NCBI RefSeq assembly: GCF_001632365.1 | Contig: NW_024468537.1 | Location: forward strand, 408,952-472,951 | Direction: 5' to 3' | Length of the DNA: 64,000 bases | Source of the DNA: Laetiporus sulphureus 93-53 | Lineage: Eukaryota; Basidiomycota; Agaricomycetes; Polyporales; Laetiporaceae | Shown here: positions 34,421 through 46,950 of the stretch, piece after piece | Numbering within the stretch: the stretch's first letter is position 1 | Layout: every line of letters starts with the position of its first letter | Position numbers and translations under genes: made by a program | The notes under the pieces: generated by a model | What the model was told of the DNA's origin: nothing | What the model saw: the letters and a program-made list of their open reading frames with translations, nothing else | The model's database searches: none

Positions 34421-35045
34421 GAACGTTACGTAAACTACTTCCTAAAAGGTGTCGAACTGCGGCGACGATTATTACATAAGCCGTTCGCGTCCACATTCTG
34501 TCAATAGCCAAATTACTTTGTTATTTGGAACTGATCCGCGAGTTATTCGATGCAGCCGGCTTGCCTTGTTTATCCCTGGATTATCACATCTGCCCTTGAC
34601 AACACAAGGACACTTCCTCTAAGTTCTAAAAGCTTTGCATGATCCTGCTCCTGCAATACTCTGTTTCATTCGCACTAGCCCGTCAACTTAGGACCATGGG
34701 TAAATTAAATCACAGCAAAAATGCCAGATGAGATGTTACCGCGTTTCGTTTTTTCAATCTCCGATCGGCTCTTCCCGTGGCGCACTGTGGCGCAGATAGA
34801 GGTGAGTGCTGTCGGACGCCCAACCCAATCCTCATCTGAAATGTGATGTCCGAAGCACAGCGGACTCAGCTCTGTTCCGTTGCGACACCTCGGAACATCT
34901 GCTCCGTCCGTATCGTGAGGTGCGTAGATGTTTCCTCGGACGATGAGTGAAGCGATGCTGATGGACGAGCAGAGAGCCCCGGATCAACACCGCTCTTTCT
35001 ATCTGTCATTCTTTTCCTGCACTTCCGGATACCTGATGCCTGTGC
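34421..35045. other. Noncoding, upstream of the 35-38 kb gene
   Basis: No gene or clear repeat. The last 150 bp before 35046 has pyrimidine-rich promoter-like tracts (ctttctatctgtcattcttttcc). Confidence 0.4.
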
Positions 35046-38007
35046 ATGGCCTCGTTTTCCCGACTTTCGCGTTTGTTCAAGTCCGGGCAGTCCTCGTCTA
35101 TCACTCGTGGAGATGAAGCAGAGACGACAAGAGACGACGACTGGTACATTCCGTACAATGGACCGGTGGAGCCGCCACAGGATCTGCACGAGAACAGGGA
35201 CAGCTGGGGCCAGCTGGTGAGTGGATGGCTCGTCGAGGGTTCACATGAAGCGCAAGACCGGTATGCCCGCACGACTCGCGACCGTGCCGCTTCGAACGCT
35301 TCTCGTCTCACCCGTTCCTCAGGAATCATTGATCCCACTCTCCGCAGCGCTTCTACCGCACATTATACCGCGCGACATGCCGTCACCTCGCTCTTCAACT
35401 CTGACCAGGCTGATGGTATCGGCGAGTCGCCGATCCCTCTTCACATACTGCAGGAGCAAACCGATGTAGAGTCCAATTGCCACAGCATTGCCGGCTTTCT
35501 GTCGTTCGGGAAGGGAACCAAGCGAACACGGACCATCCATTAAGCGGCGTCTATGAGCCAAATCGGCCACAACACGTCAACTGCAATGGGAGCGGTGCCA
35601 ACGAGCACATCCAACGACTCCTTCGCCACCCCTGACGCAGATGTCTCGCAGCCTCCTGATCGCGCCGGATTTGTACGACGCCACCCGTATGCATTCCCGT
35701 TCTCTGCGCCTGCTACATCTGCACCCCCTCCTCCCCCACCACATCCCAGCCGTCCTATAAACCACCACGGAAGCCGTCATTCAGGCTTCGCGAGACATTC
35801 TCTCAGCAAGCACGACCGTTCGCTTCCAGACCCTCACACGCGCAGGCGGGCATCAAGGCATCCACCTCTGTGCCCAACCTCCGCGAGCGTGTGCCTGGGT
35901 CCACGCCAGTACCAGCCAGTCTTCCGAAAGGAAGACAGCGGTGGCTGTCGCCAGAAACGTGGTGCGACGCGATTATCCTCCCCCGACCGCGATTTGCAGC
36001 GCACATCGATCCGGACGGAAAAAGCAGGCGGATTGTCAGTCCTCCTCCGAGCCCACTGCTACCAGCAGAGGTACCCGATTACCTATTGCCGTCTCGTGCG
36101 GCATCCGCATTGCAAAACTGCAGTCGTGGCTATTCTGCGCCATCTGACCTAGCCCCGACCGGCTTGCAAAAAGCGAAGTCGGCCGTTCCCTTAGCCTCCG
36201 TGTCAGAATCACCCACGGCAGGGCCTTCCCGAGCTGCACAAGTAGGAACGGATCGCAGCAGACGCGGTGGCGATGAAACCGCACTTGCCGGACCTTCGAT
36301 AGCAAGAGCTCCGAGACCGAAAAGCTTTGTTTTGGATGATTTTGCTCTTCCGAGCCCGGTACCTTCATTGCAGAAGTACGTCTGCCTTCCAACTTTCGTT
36401 TCTCCTCTGTTACTCTAGCAATTTCGGCCTGTACAACGTACTGACATACTCTTGTCATAGGTTCTCGAAGACGGTAGGCAGCTCGAAGCTGACCGCAAAG
36501 TATAGCAAGCAAAAGCAAAACACTCCTTCCAGAATAAACGCATGCGGTCATTCTCCAGAAAACGTGCGAAATCGGGTGCTGGTGCCCATGGCCATCGCGA
36601 CGCGCATGACGGGCGCACCTCTGCGCTGAGTGCGCTTGCCGGACGAACTATGCTGGGCAGCCAAGCGCGCCCTCCTAAGGTGCACGTCAGCCTGCGTCCG
36701 TCTCAATCGCAGACATTCAGGCCATCGGAAGAGTATGGCACGAGTACTGGGGTAGGAGTGAACACCTTCACGACGGACTCGCACCACACCAATGCGCCCA
36801 GCCACGCCCACACACGCTCGCACGCGCACTCGAATTCCGTAGAGACGACCGCCTCGTCGCGCAACCGGACGGACGAGTCGTCCCGGCCTCCGCCACCGCT
36901 GCCAGGCGGGCATATGCATACACGCTCGCGCTCGCTAGGAAGTCGGCGCTACGTCTCGTGCGCACCGCCGCGTCGACGGCCGCGACGTTCTGTGGGTTCA
37001 CGAGCGCGGAGAGGGTACTCGATGCGGAGAAGGAGGAGCATCGGGTAATGGCGTCGCCGGTAGAAAAGGCTGCGAGCGCCGAACGGCTAGAGGGCGCGCT
37101 TCGGCGAGACGACACGCGGGTTATCCGATTACAGGACCAGGCGCGAAAGGATGAGCATTCGTGTCAGGGCGACACTGAAGGAGTGGTTCTCATCACGCCC
37201 GCGTCGCCTTCTGATGACCATGTCGCTCATTTTGCTGCTACAGGAGGAATCGTGATGGGACAAAATGGACCCGCTGGGCTGTCGCCTGTTCCTTCCGCCG
37301 GGTCCTACTCGGGTGAGGGGATCGGGATTGCGATATCGACACCTACTCCTTCAGACGAAGAGGCGCGACGTCGGCGTGTAGGTCATGAGCATGTGAGGAT
37401 GCCAACGCATCCGTACGCACGAGGTGCTGCATACGCATATCGCACTTATCCATCCGTCGATGATGGTAGAAACGTTTCCGAAGCGCACACGCATAGATCT
37501 ACCGACATCGCGGACGAAGATTATCGTCGGCAACGGCAACCTGTTCTCGTTCATCCGTACGCACCGTATGCCCAAGTGGCCAAGCCACATTCTTCAGCCT
37601 TGCCGAGGGCGGCTATTTCACCGCAGCTACTCGTCTCTAGCTCTGGTACGGATGAGGGCCAGGAGGTGGAGTTCTCCCCAAACCAGAGCTTGTACGCGGA
37701 GATCACTCCAGGTTACATCCGTGAAATCAAACCGGAAGACATCAGATACTCGCCCTTCACGCCAATAGATCCAGCCAAGGGAGAATATGAGCAAGTGGCC
37801 AGCAATGGTGCGAAGCTGACAAGTTCGCCTCGCGCACACCTGTATGGTCCGCAGTCGAAGCGGACGAGCGAGTGGGGCCTCGCGGATGCATTGGCGCAGA
37901 CCCTTGTAGACAGAGGAAGCATCGACAGTGGGTTGGGAATTAGTGATGGTCGCGATTATGGCACCCACTCGGAGTTGGGTGCCTATCTATATACCGGGAG
38001 CTGTTAG
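35046..38007 (+). CDS. Long Ser/Pro/His-rich protein, unrecognised, at least six exons
   Basis: The start is ATG 35046 (MASFSRLSRLFKSGQSSSIT). Well-supported parts are: exon 1 from 35046; a second exon in the same frame around 35553-35672 (QIGHNTSTAMGAVPTSTSN), reached by removing the in-frame TAA at 35541 within an intron; 35750-36375; 36461-36499; an exon from 36559; and the final exon to TAG at 38005-38007 (LYAEITPGYIREIKPEDIRY). The junction between the last two (36850-37000) could not be resolved. The sequence is low-complexity: Pro runs, a His/Ser/Thr-rich stretch (NAPSHAHTRSHAHSNSVETT) and RSRSLG basic patches. It is probably intrinsically disordered, like fungal regulatory or cytoskeletal adaptors; no catalytic domain is seen. 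The last codons and stop lie inside a repeat that recurs at 62199, so the original C-terminus may have been replaced. Confidence 0.6.
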
Positions 38008-38154
38008 CCCCTAATGGCCATGCTCAGAGGTCCCTCCATAGCACATTCAATTCTTGTGCTATGCTCTTCAAAATACCCTTATCTGAAAGCCATGCTTCGA
38101 ATCTCGGAGGCCCCAAAGAAGCCCCAATGCCCAGTTGAGCGGAACGGGCGCTGT
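37982..38154 (-). repeat. Copy 1 of the ~172-bp sequence bracketing the island
   Basis: It matches 62199-62370 in direct orientation (tatctatataccggg, ctatgctcttcaaaatacc, cttcgaatctcggaggccc, cagttgagcggaacgggc). On the minus strand both encode the same C-terminal peptide, with GPPRFEAWLSD-x-GILKSIA. It also contains the stop codon of the upstream plus-strand gene. Confidence 0.85.
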
Positions 38155-39886
38155 TGCCTACGAAATTGACCGTATGAAGTATGTGAACTATGTACGCTCG
38201 CAGATACTCCAGATCTGCCCATTGAGGGTCTGCATTTTCCCTACTTTGCTCCTCGTATTGCATAAAATGTGAATGCGATGACGAGGAATCACTTGAAATC
38301 TGTGATGCATCGATGACGCCTGGAATATTCCCATGAAGGGACCTCATGCGAGACTCCTCGGAGGATGCTAGGCTCTGTGATCGAACAGCGGATGACATGT
38401 CAGGATTTCCAGACCTGTCTTTACTAGGCCTCGGCGAGCCAGACCAATGTTGTTCCCCTGTCTGTCCTAAAGGTTGCAAAGAAGCGTGGGCAGCAGCTTG
38501 ATCCAGTGGTTGCCCATATTCATCGAGTCCATTGGCCTGGAGATGACCCTGCATCTGCTGCTGCTGGGCTCGTCTCTGCTCTGTCCTCCACCCTGATGGA
38601 GTGATTCAGTTCCTTTTATATGAAATTTCTACAGTAATTCTCAGTGACAATGCTCAGAATAGAAATAACTGACATCATACGACTAGGATGAGGTGGTGGA
38701 GAGCATTCCAACGTGCTGCTAGAAGCACACATTTGGTCTGTATGTGAATCTATTATGGAAATCCTGTTATTTATAAAGCGACGCTACAATTTGAAGAGTA
38801 CCTGATTCCAAGTTTCTAACCCCGCCTAGCACACAATATCTGAAGTGAAGAATCAATAGATTGCGGACCCCATTTCCATAAAGGTTCACGTGCTCTTGCA
38901 AAGGAGCATGTCCGTATCTATCAAAGTAAAGGACAGGGTGCACACAGGACAGGCTGGCTATGAGATGCCACTTGACCAAGATGTTTAGAACATCTCCAAC
39001 TGAGGTGTGTTCATTGATAGCTACACAAAGGCTCAGCCTTGATATAAGAGCAGGAAAGCTTGTGTGTCACCAATCTGAGCAGTCCTCATTGATGTTCCTG
39101 TAACAAAATCTGAATTTTCTCACGTTGGCTTTGGCAAATGGTCTTGCCGTTTTGCAAAACCGGATCGCAACTTTGAGACCCAACATCTCGTCAAATCATT
39201 TAGTGCATTCTCAATGTACTTGCGATGTGCTGTAGATGACTCACATAGTGAAATTACAAACAACATTGATACATCGGCCATGCAAATGACGGATAGCAGG
39301 ACTGATATTCATTCAGACGTTGATGATGTGGCGGCCTCCAGGAATGTCAAGAGAGAAACAGAAACCATGATCGTGGTGTATACTACATCAAGAAGTGTGA
39401 TGCGCCGAAGACATATTGTGGGGGGCTGCAGAATGAAGACTAGAACTGAAGATGTCTCAGGCTAACTAACATATCACATCTAGAAGATTGACACTTACAA
39501 CATAATGCTGTAATTACCGTGATGATGTCGAACAGGCTGACTAAGTCTACCACAATAAGATCAATTAGAAGCGATGGTGACAGCCAAGATTGCACGAGAA
39601 TCATTGATGACAGCGATAGAAGAAGCAGGACATAGGCTTTCAGTAGGCATTGTCCACAGTATCTCACTCAGGAGGTGTTTAATTGGTTGTTCTGCTGCCG
39701 AAGTCTATGAGACCGCTGATGCAGATTAATGAGGCATTTGAACCTCATCTTGCGAGTAAGAACTGAACACTTTGCAATGGATACGTATACACTGTAGTGG
39801 TAGAGGGCAGCCACAGTTACACATGTACATGTACAGTTTAAGCTTGCTGCAGGACCACCAGTATCAGTACCTATATGCACTTCCAT
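38024..39886 (-). pseudogene. Repeat-family membrane protein, copy 1 (decayed)
   Basis: Minus-strand pieces in order: an N-terminal part with hydrophobic segments (about 39886-39440, including LLLLSLSSMILVQSWLSPSL and LIDLIVVDLVSLFDIITVI), a middle part (38979-38767, with LYFDRYGHAPLQEHV and FRYCVLGGV), and a C-terminal part (38620-38024) rich in Gln and Ser, with AQQQQMQGHLQ followed by GLDEYGQPL, and ending in the bracketing repeat. The same order of motifs occurs at 50006-51009, so this is a dispersed family and not a unique host gene. Frames are interrupted. Several membrane helices followed by a Gln-rich cytosolic tail are visible; no function is recognised. Confidence 0.5.
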
Positions 39887-40512
39887 ATTTGTAGAACAAT
39901 ACCGTTGCGATCAGCAAAATTCACCATTGTCTTTGCAATTAATATTGGGTGACCTAAGAGACTGTTCCAGTCTAGATCTGGTCTGACTGCAGGACAATAT
40001 ATACCACTGCTGTTCTGGGCAACTCAATACATCTGTACATCATCAACGCTGACACGTGGTATACAACAGAATCTACTGATGGAACTGTTCAGCCAAGGCT
40101 GTCCACGAAAGAGATGTCATGGACGAGGATATTGAAATGCATTTGTTTCGCTATGATATCCAGGCGTGCTGTGCCAGAACAAGAACCCGTCTGTGAACGC
40201 ACCCTGCTGGAAGAAATGCAGGTACTGCAGTGGGCCACCTGGAAGGGTGCCCATCCTGCTGCAATCTTGGGTCATTCAGTTGTCGCTGTTGTGTAACCGC
40301 TACCATGAGCTCTGTCATGATCAGCCATCAGGCACGATGCGGGTGCGCAAGAGGGGGGCACATATCTGGGCATGACTGAGGACGAGCTGCATGATCTCAA
40401 GTTTGTTGAAAATCATACCGGTGGCAGCGCTGCCCATTGTCACATGCACACCCCACTAGCTCCAGATTGGGACACTGCTCTTCCCCATTGAGCACTGTCA
40501 GTGGCCACCAAC
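39887..40512. other. No supported gene
   Basis: AT-richer DNA with scattered short frames. No motif or repeat boundary was recognised. Confidence 0.35.
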
Positions 40513-41350
40513 CTACCTCCTAGGGAGGTCCCTCCACCTGATACCTAGTATGGCTATCCCACCACTTACATCTGGGTCTGCTGTCCCACGCTGTCTGCTG
40601 CACCCTTCCTCGCTGTCATGCATGTGGTTGTTGAACATGCTATAGATCACGAAATCCACGAATGCAAAGAACAGGCTCGACAAGCCTCCTGCACGTGCAT
40701 CAGGACCTTGCCTTGCATCAGATGTCACCGCAACTCATCTGGGTGCTCGACAAACTGGTCGCGCTTGAGGAGTGTGTTGAAGGGCAGGCCTGAGTTGGAG
40801 AGGTACTGAGGGAGGATGAAGTTGACACTGGGCATGGAGTGCACATAGCTACTCCCATCCTCACTGCAGTTGACACCCTGGCACAGGGACAGTATCAAGG
40901 ATTGGGCACTGGCAAGGATGGAGAGGTAGACCATGTGTGCGGGTGTGTGTCAATTAGATCATAAGCAGGAAGGAATGTGTAGGGTGTGCACAGATATCCA
41001 TGGCAACCTGCTGGAGGCGGGAAGTGAAGACAAAGTCATCGGAAGAGTGGGCCATGATGGTGAGGAGCTTCTCGAGCTGAGCGGGCATCAGCACTGATGA
41101 CAGAGAGAATGAGTGGGGATACTCACGAGGAAGAGACGGTTGTTGATGCTGGGCCCTGTATGTTTTTCGCAGCATTGATGAATGCAGGCTACATGGCTCA
41201 GCGGTCATGTCCTATCAAGAGGTCATCGAGAGAGAAATGCTTGTCAAAAATGGTGCTTTGCTCAATGTCAGTCACCTCACAGGCAAGAAAGCCAATGAGC
41301 TTCAAGCTCAAGGGTGAGGGTGCCGAGTGAGGATTATCCTGCTTGGGCAT
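40513..41350 (-). pseudogene. Broken host-like coding segment, family not recognised
   Basis: The minus strand gives gene-like peptide runs separated by stops and intron-like gaps: SPLSLKLIGFLACEVTDIEQ, STIFDKHFSLDDLLIGHDR, then a stop, INAAKNIQGPASTTV, LEKLLTIMAHSSDDFVFTSR, VYLSILASAQSLILSLCQG, and NSGLPFNTLLKRDQFVEHPD. The sequence style is that of a conserved helical-repeat cellular protein, not of a transposon. I could not name the family. It fits the pattern of degraded gene copies in this island. Confidence 0.45.
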
Positions 41351-41792
41351 GTCGGGGGTGAGAAAGGGAATAGTTTACCAAACTCAAAAAGTGCCGCATG
41401 GTCGCAGCTGGGTCCCTTGCTCGAAGCACGCCACTGATCATTTTGGAGAGTGCGCACAATTTATTATGGGAGCATCACAAGCTGAGGAGGATCCATGGCA
41501 CGGTCAATTGAAGTCACAAGCAGTAATACATTGAGAGTGACATTTCTCCATCTGGCTTTATCGTCAATGCAGACGTACCGAGATCAAAGTCCACTAGCAC
41601 ATTGTAGATGAACGCTACACTGAATATATAGTGTTTACTGTGTCCTTTTTTTTGGTTACAATTTTTATACCACTGAAGGCGGTTGAAGGTGTCAATACAG
41701 GTAGGTGTCTATGGTGGACGGAACACATCCTGGAATGAGTACATGCATGTGCAACTCAGCACAACATGGGACAAAAAACCTCAGCCCAGATC

Positions 41793-43516
41793 TCAAGGGA
41801 TCAGGGAATTTTTGGTGAAGGCGTTGGACCTGGATAAGAAGGCCGCAATCTCATGGCGGGCAGTCTTGGAGGCGAACAGCCATTTCTGGCAGATGGGGCA
41901 GTGCAGGTTGCTAAGGTGATGGCATTGGTGGGTATAGAGCGGGCAGTCAATGAGTAGGTGCTCATGGGTCTGGATGTTAGTGGTATGGCACTGGCACTGT
42001 GTGGACTCGTCTGCGATGAAGCGACGATAGTAGCTACTGACATGTTCATGCCCCAAGAGCAGCTGGACAAGTCAGCACTCAACACTGCATGGGTCTTAGT
42101 TCTTCTTGAAGTAATGATGCAAGGTGAGTAGGGGCTCGGTCGTGACTGCTGCACGAAATTCGGATGGGTGTGCGTCTCGATGAAAATTATGCCTCCACTT
42201 ATGGAGAGCTCTTTTGTGTGCAGTTCCCTTCATCCACACCAAGGACAGTGGATGAGTGGCTGGGGAGGAAGCACCGTGTTTCGCAAGATGGTCAATGACT
42301 TCATTGCCCAGAAAGCTCGCATGACATGGGATCCATATGAGTTCGACTTGTAGGTCCGATCAGCTTTCGAGCATCGTGGTTAACTTCCAATAGAAGAGGA
42401 TAGAGTGCATTTGGCAGTCGTGAGGGCAGAGATCCAGAATGGACTCCACCACTGCATGATTATCTGAAGCGAAAACCACATGTGTAACATGTGGCCTGGT
42501 ACAAAGTAGATCTTAGATGTTCATCACCGCCACAGCGAGGGCAAACATCTCAGAGTCGAAAACCTCAGACTGATGTCCAAGGACCCATGATCGCTCAAGC
42601 AGAAGAGTATCAGCCAGATACACGCACACACCTGCACCTGCTCTAAGAACCCTATTATGCTTCAACCGTGACCTATCGGTGTATGCCTACATCCATGAAG
42701 GGTGAGTGGTGAACTCATCCAGCTTGGGCCAGAGAATGTCAGTGATGAATGCCTTGGAGGCATCCTTAACTGGTGCAGGGACCAGTATGGTGATATGGGT
42801 GTCCCACTTGTGATGTGACTCCCAGGGCGGGGCATAGTAAGGGATGGTAGATACGACATCCGGAGTGGTGCATCGCACCAAATGATGAATTATCATCACC
42901 GGATGCCAGGCTCGGGAGAGGAGGTGGACAGGGAGGGGGAATGGTTCCAGGACTGAATTGATAGGCCAAGGATGAGGCATCCTGGCGAGTACCTGTGAGT
43001 TGGAGGGGAGTGTGTGTAAGCGGACAGCTGCTCAATTGCATATGCGATTCAGCTGCCAATGCATGAGTAGGATGCTGCCCAGGTGGTGCAGTGCATCCGT
43101 GGGTGAAGTATGAAAGGCTCCCAGAGATCAACACAAGCATTAGTTCTGTGCGAGTTGCAATGGCCTGATGAGCGTTGCTTGATGATAGTCAGTGAAGTAA
43201 ACTGGTGCTCCAAAGGTGAGCACGGAAAGGATGTTGGATAGATAAATTGTCCGGACAGCCTTCACAGACATGCCTCAAACTGTGTTGGCCAGCATTCAAA
43301 ATGCTTGGACCCTAGAAAGTGAGCATGTCGACATGACATGGACGTGGTGATGAAAAGTAAGTCGAGGGTCCAGCCAGAAGCTGAGCCAGTGGATGTGCAG
43401 ATGCACAGGGACGATGAACTCGTCCAGCGTGCCAGAATGCAGTGTGATTGCTGGTAAGTGAACACAATGAAGAGGAAGGTAAGAGAACTGCGGTTCCAAC
43501 CTGTAATGTTTATCAT
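41793..43516 (-). mobile_element. Truncated LINE (non-LTR retrotransposon) with RNase H
   Basis: In order on the minus strand: the C-terminal part of a reverse transcriptase (MSVKAVRTIYLSNILSVLTF, then GAPVYFTDYHQATLIRPLQL, near 43250-43140, after an in-frame stop), an RNase H domain (AYTDRSRLKHNRVL, then SEVFDSEMFALAVAV, near 42690-42500), and a terminal zinc-knuckle-like motif (CQCHTTNIQTHEHLLIDCPL, near 42000-41940). This order is the usual 3' half of Tad1/I-type fungal LINEs. The RNase H DG pair reads DR, a G-to-A type change. The RT catalytic core (YxDD) and ORF1 are not seen, so the copy is 5'-truncated, decayed and dead. Confidence 0.8.
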
Positions 43517-43659
43517 GTTTACGAGGAAGAAAATTGCAACCTGTAGCTATCGGTTGTCATCGACAGTTCCACGCTGTCGCCACCATTCCCCTCTCACACA
43601 ATATTTGGCCCATTTCACACTGAAGCCTCTCATGGCCTATCACTGGTGATAGATTCCAT

Positions 43660-45120
43660 TTAATAAGAGAATACACGAGTAGCCGTTACACTGCCTAACT
43701 GTTGAAGCGGAAACTGACGCTCAAACTCTATCTGACAATTCAATGTGAGTGGCCTATCTAGCATGTGGTAGCACAGCAGCATCCATGCACATAATATCAC
43801 CAAGCATGGTGCATGATGCAAGCTCAACACCGGTGTGGGTATGCGAGTGACAGCAACATCCAAGAAAGCAAGGGCGAGGCTCATACCGCAGGCCATTGAC
43901 CCTTCACTGAGTGGTCGAGAGCTTCAGCGTCAGATGCCAGCTCCTGTATCTCAGCTCAGAAGTCTTTTTATCAAACATGTCAGCTAATTGAAGGACACTA
44001 GGATATGCAAGAGGATTGATAGCATGTTGCAGACACACCACCATCTGACAATGATGCACGCTGCACATGTTGAAACGATCACACTCACATTTTTCTCATA
44101 CTCACCGACGAGGTTCATTACCTGTTGCCACACCCAGTTGAAATCAGTTTGCATCTGCTTCTTTCTGAAGCTATCCACCATTAGAAATCGTGTGATGTGT
44201 AACTGCAGAGAATAGAAGACATTTGAATGAAAATCCTTAGTCGCATGACTATCCAAACTCTGACGAGCACAAATGCTGACCTGGATACTCTTGTTTATGA
44301 TGGAGTGGTATTCTGTAATATTCGCCAGGAATTTTGAGTCCCTCTGATGGTGTACCTCATCCTTTTCGGCAGCAAGGGCATCACACTCTCGGCAGAGTGC
44401 CTCCAATGTTCTGAGATCTGCATACTCGAATGAGAAGACAGCATCATCGAATGCATTGAACATAGGTGTGTTCTGCCCACGTGCTGCTCGGTGAAATGAC
44501 TGTGGCATGGCATACTAATCAGTATGACTGAAGGGGGATAGAACAAATTATCAGCTGACATCAATATTTGAGTCGTGCATGTTGTCATCGTAGGAATGAT
44601 AACGATCTTCAGCATCCTTCCAATAGTCATCTGCTTGCCACTCAAGCAACACCTGCATGTCCTCTTCATGCCACTTTTGCAGCTCCTCTATATATTCCGT
44701 TACTCCTGCTGCAGTCTTTGGTCGTTCATTCATTTCTTTGAGTACCTCTAGGCTAATGATGACTTCACATTCAGGGATCACTGGTGGCAGTAATGTCATC
44801 ATAATATGCACTCGAGGAAGTAGGAGCCTTTGATCTCCAGGACAGCTTCAGCAAGGCGATGTCTTTCCACCACATCATATAACTCTCGTTCGCATGTTTA
44901 GACTGCTGCCTCGTCCTCATCTGAGGTTTCTTGTGTAGTACAGGAACCTGGCCTTGCACACAATGATGGGCTGGATTCTGGAAGCCATTTGTACCTCTGT
45001 ATTGCACTTTTGCAGATCATTGGCTAGATTCGGACATTCTGATGCGAACAAAAGTCCTGTGTAAGCGAGACAACAATTTCCCGATGAGTACAATGAACTC
45101 AATGGGCAAGGTAGCAAAGC
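43660..45120 (-). pseudogene. Unrecognised repeat-associated coding pieces
   Basis: Two longer minus-strand runs occur: 44811-44551 (EVLKEMNERPKTAAGVTEYI, then EELQKWHEEDMQVLLEWQAD) and 44508-43984 (FNAFDDAVFSFEYADLRTLE, then ALCRECDALAAEKDEVHHQR). They are charged and coiled-coil-like. Overlap of frames suggests one gene with introns or a frameshift. No transposase motif is visible. Their place between a LINE and a CACTA element suggests transposon cargo or a decayed gene. Confidence 0.35.
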
Positions 45121-46950
45121 TCAAAGCTGCAAGTTCAAGTTGATGTGCACGTGAGAACGACCATGGTGCATGGAACATGATCACATGAACAACAAACTCG
45201 GGGAAGCGTGGGTGCTTACACGCTTCTCAGGATTTTGGCTAGATGGTCGTCGGCATCATAGATGTGAGTACTCCATCAATGCTCGTTGCGTAGCAAGTTA
45301 GTCACTTTATTCAGTAACACATATAAACATACTCTTGGACTTGTAAGTGGTAAAACTTATGACATTGAGGAATCAATATCAATCCTCCTGTTCTGTGGGT
45401 CTTAGCATAGCTAACATGCTGCTGCGATCACTAGTCCGTTCTCATAAAATTGGCTGACGGATTCTCTCATGTTGCTATAATTCGACTGTGCATGACAACT
45501 GTAATAACTCAGAACTAACTGAAGGAGGTTTGATTTGTGGCTAAAACAGACATTTATATCTCGCGTGGTTGTACTTGGACTTTGGATCGGATCAGCGATT
45601 GCTTTGACTGCACCTGACAAGATATTCCTTCACTCATTGGGATTCAATGCTGTTCTCATGCCCGAAACAAGATACCTCTAGATGTCATCTATTCGAGATT
45701 CTTTGTTTCCCCCAGCATCCATTGAATGCACTAGCTCACCTATGCCACGTGTAGCTTCCCATGAGAAGTTATCCACTCATCTGCTCCTATCACCTCCTGC
45801 CCCATCCTCACCCACATCTGCAACCTTCCTTGAAACAGCCACCTTGGACCCTCCACGATATGTTTCATACATGCTGTGACAGCGTGTTGCCCCAATGTCT
45901 GTGACCACCAGTGCGACCATGCATCCAAATATAAGCCTGCAGTAGCAGCCAAGTGCATATCACGGTGATGCTACCAGCAAGCTTCAGCTCATGAATTTCA
46001 AGGCTGTAGCCCAATGCATAGGCTTGGATGCAGGCAACACAGAATGGGCAAAACTGGAGTGCCTAGGTTGAAGACAGATCATGGACCCGAGCAAAACAAT
46101 ATCTGGAATGCATTGTCAGTGAGCAAGGTGTGTGCTGATGAGAATGCTTAGTCGTGCTGGCTGCGATGCACTTCTCTGTGCATACCTTGCTCTTACCCAC
46201 AGAGCCATGCTGACCAAGTGATCTGATTACTCCAGAACTTATCAAGGGTCACATAGCACTGTGCGACAGTTCCTCCAGGAATGGAATGGCAGTCGTCACT
46301 CTCTCAGGGATTCGAGGCACACTCACAGGGTGAGTGAGTTAGCTTTTTCTTCCCTGCATGCACTGACATGTCTGAAGTCATACACTAACATTACGCTCAA
46401 CAATCTCCCCAGAATCTGAGTCATTTTTTGCACTCCTCCCCCCTCCAAGTGATAGTCCATGTTTGTGCTACTGCCTCCTCTTCCAAACCCTCTAGTACAG
46501 CCCTCATCACTGACACCTCCCTTGCCTTCCTCATCTGCGTCATCCATACCATCAGCCCTACCACAGTGTCCCTCCTTCACCATTTCCTCTCATGTCACCT
46601 CTCTGCCCCTTCCTCCTCATCTCTCAGTGCCTAAACCACCCTTGCCCCCTCATCCGGGAACCCGGGTGGCATCTGGTCCTCCAAATCCCCTTCATGTCTG
46701 TCCAACCTTTTGCTTCCCTTTTTGGACATGCCACTCCCTCTGCAGGGCCATCCACCACCCCTGTCTTATCGCACATGGAGACAGCACTGGCTTTGTCTAT
46801 CTCCACACCTAGCTCCACCGGATCGGGCCCCAGCATGTCATCTCCATTGCAGGCAGGATCGACTGCTTCTCCAGGAGGACTGCATTGTATGCATCGACCA
46901 ACTCGTTTACTATCTGTCAAATGCCTGCTTGCTGTAGCAATGAGCATAGA
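45121..46950. other. No supported gene; a Ser/Pro-coding low-complexity patch
   Basis: Several short frames occur. 46440-46640 is a pyrimidine-rich tract that would encode Ser/Pro/Leu-rich peptide. Around 45690-45790 the sequence weakly resembles 1370-1440 (a shared FPP-x-x-IECT-like reading), which may be a very old shared repeat. Confidence 0.3.

Noticed and set aside
38080..38115. gcttcgaatctcgg resembling a tRNA T-arm (also near 62310)
   Set aside because: No acceptor stem, D-arm or anticodon arm can be drawn around it, and the sequence is the coding end of a repeat.
45682..45879. Similarity between 45690-45790 and 1370-1440 as a shared transposon
   Set aside because: Only a short, weak resemblance by eye; not enough to define a repeat without alignment statistics.
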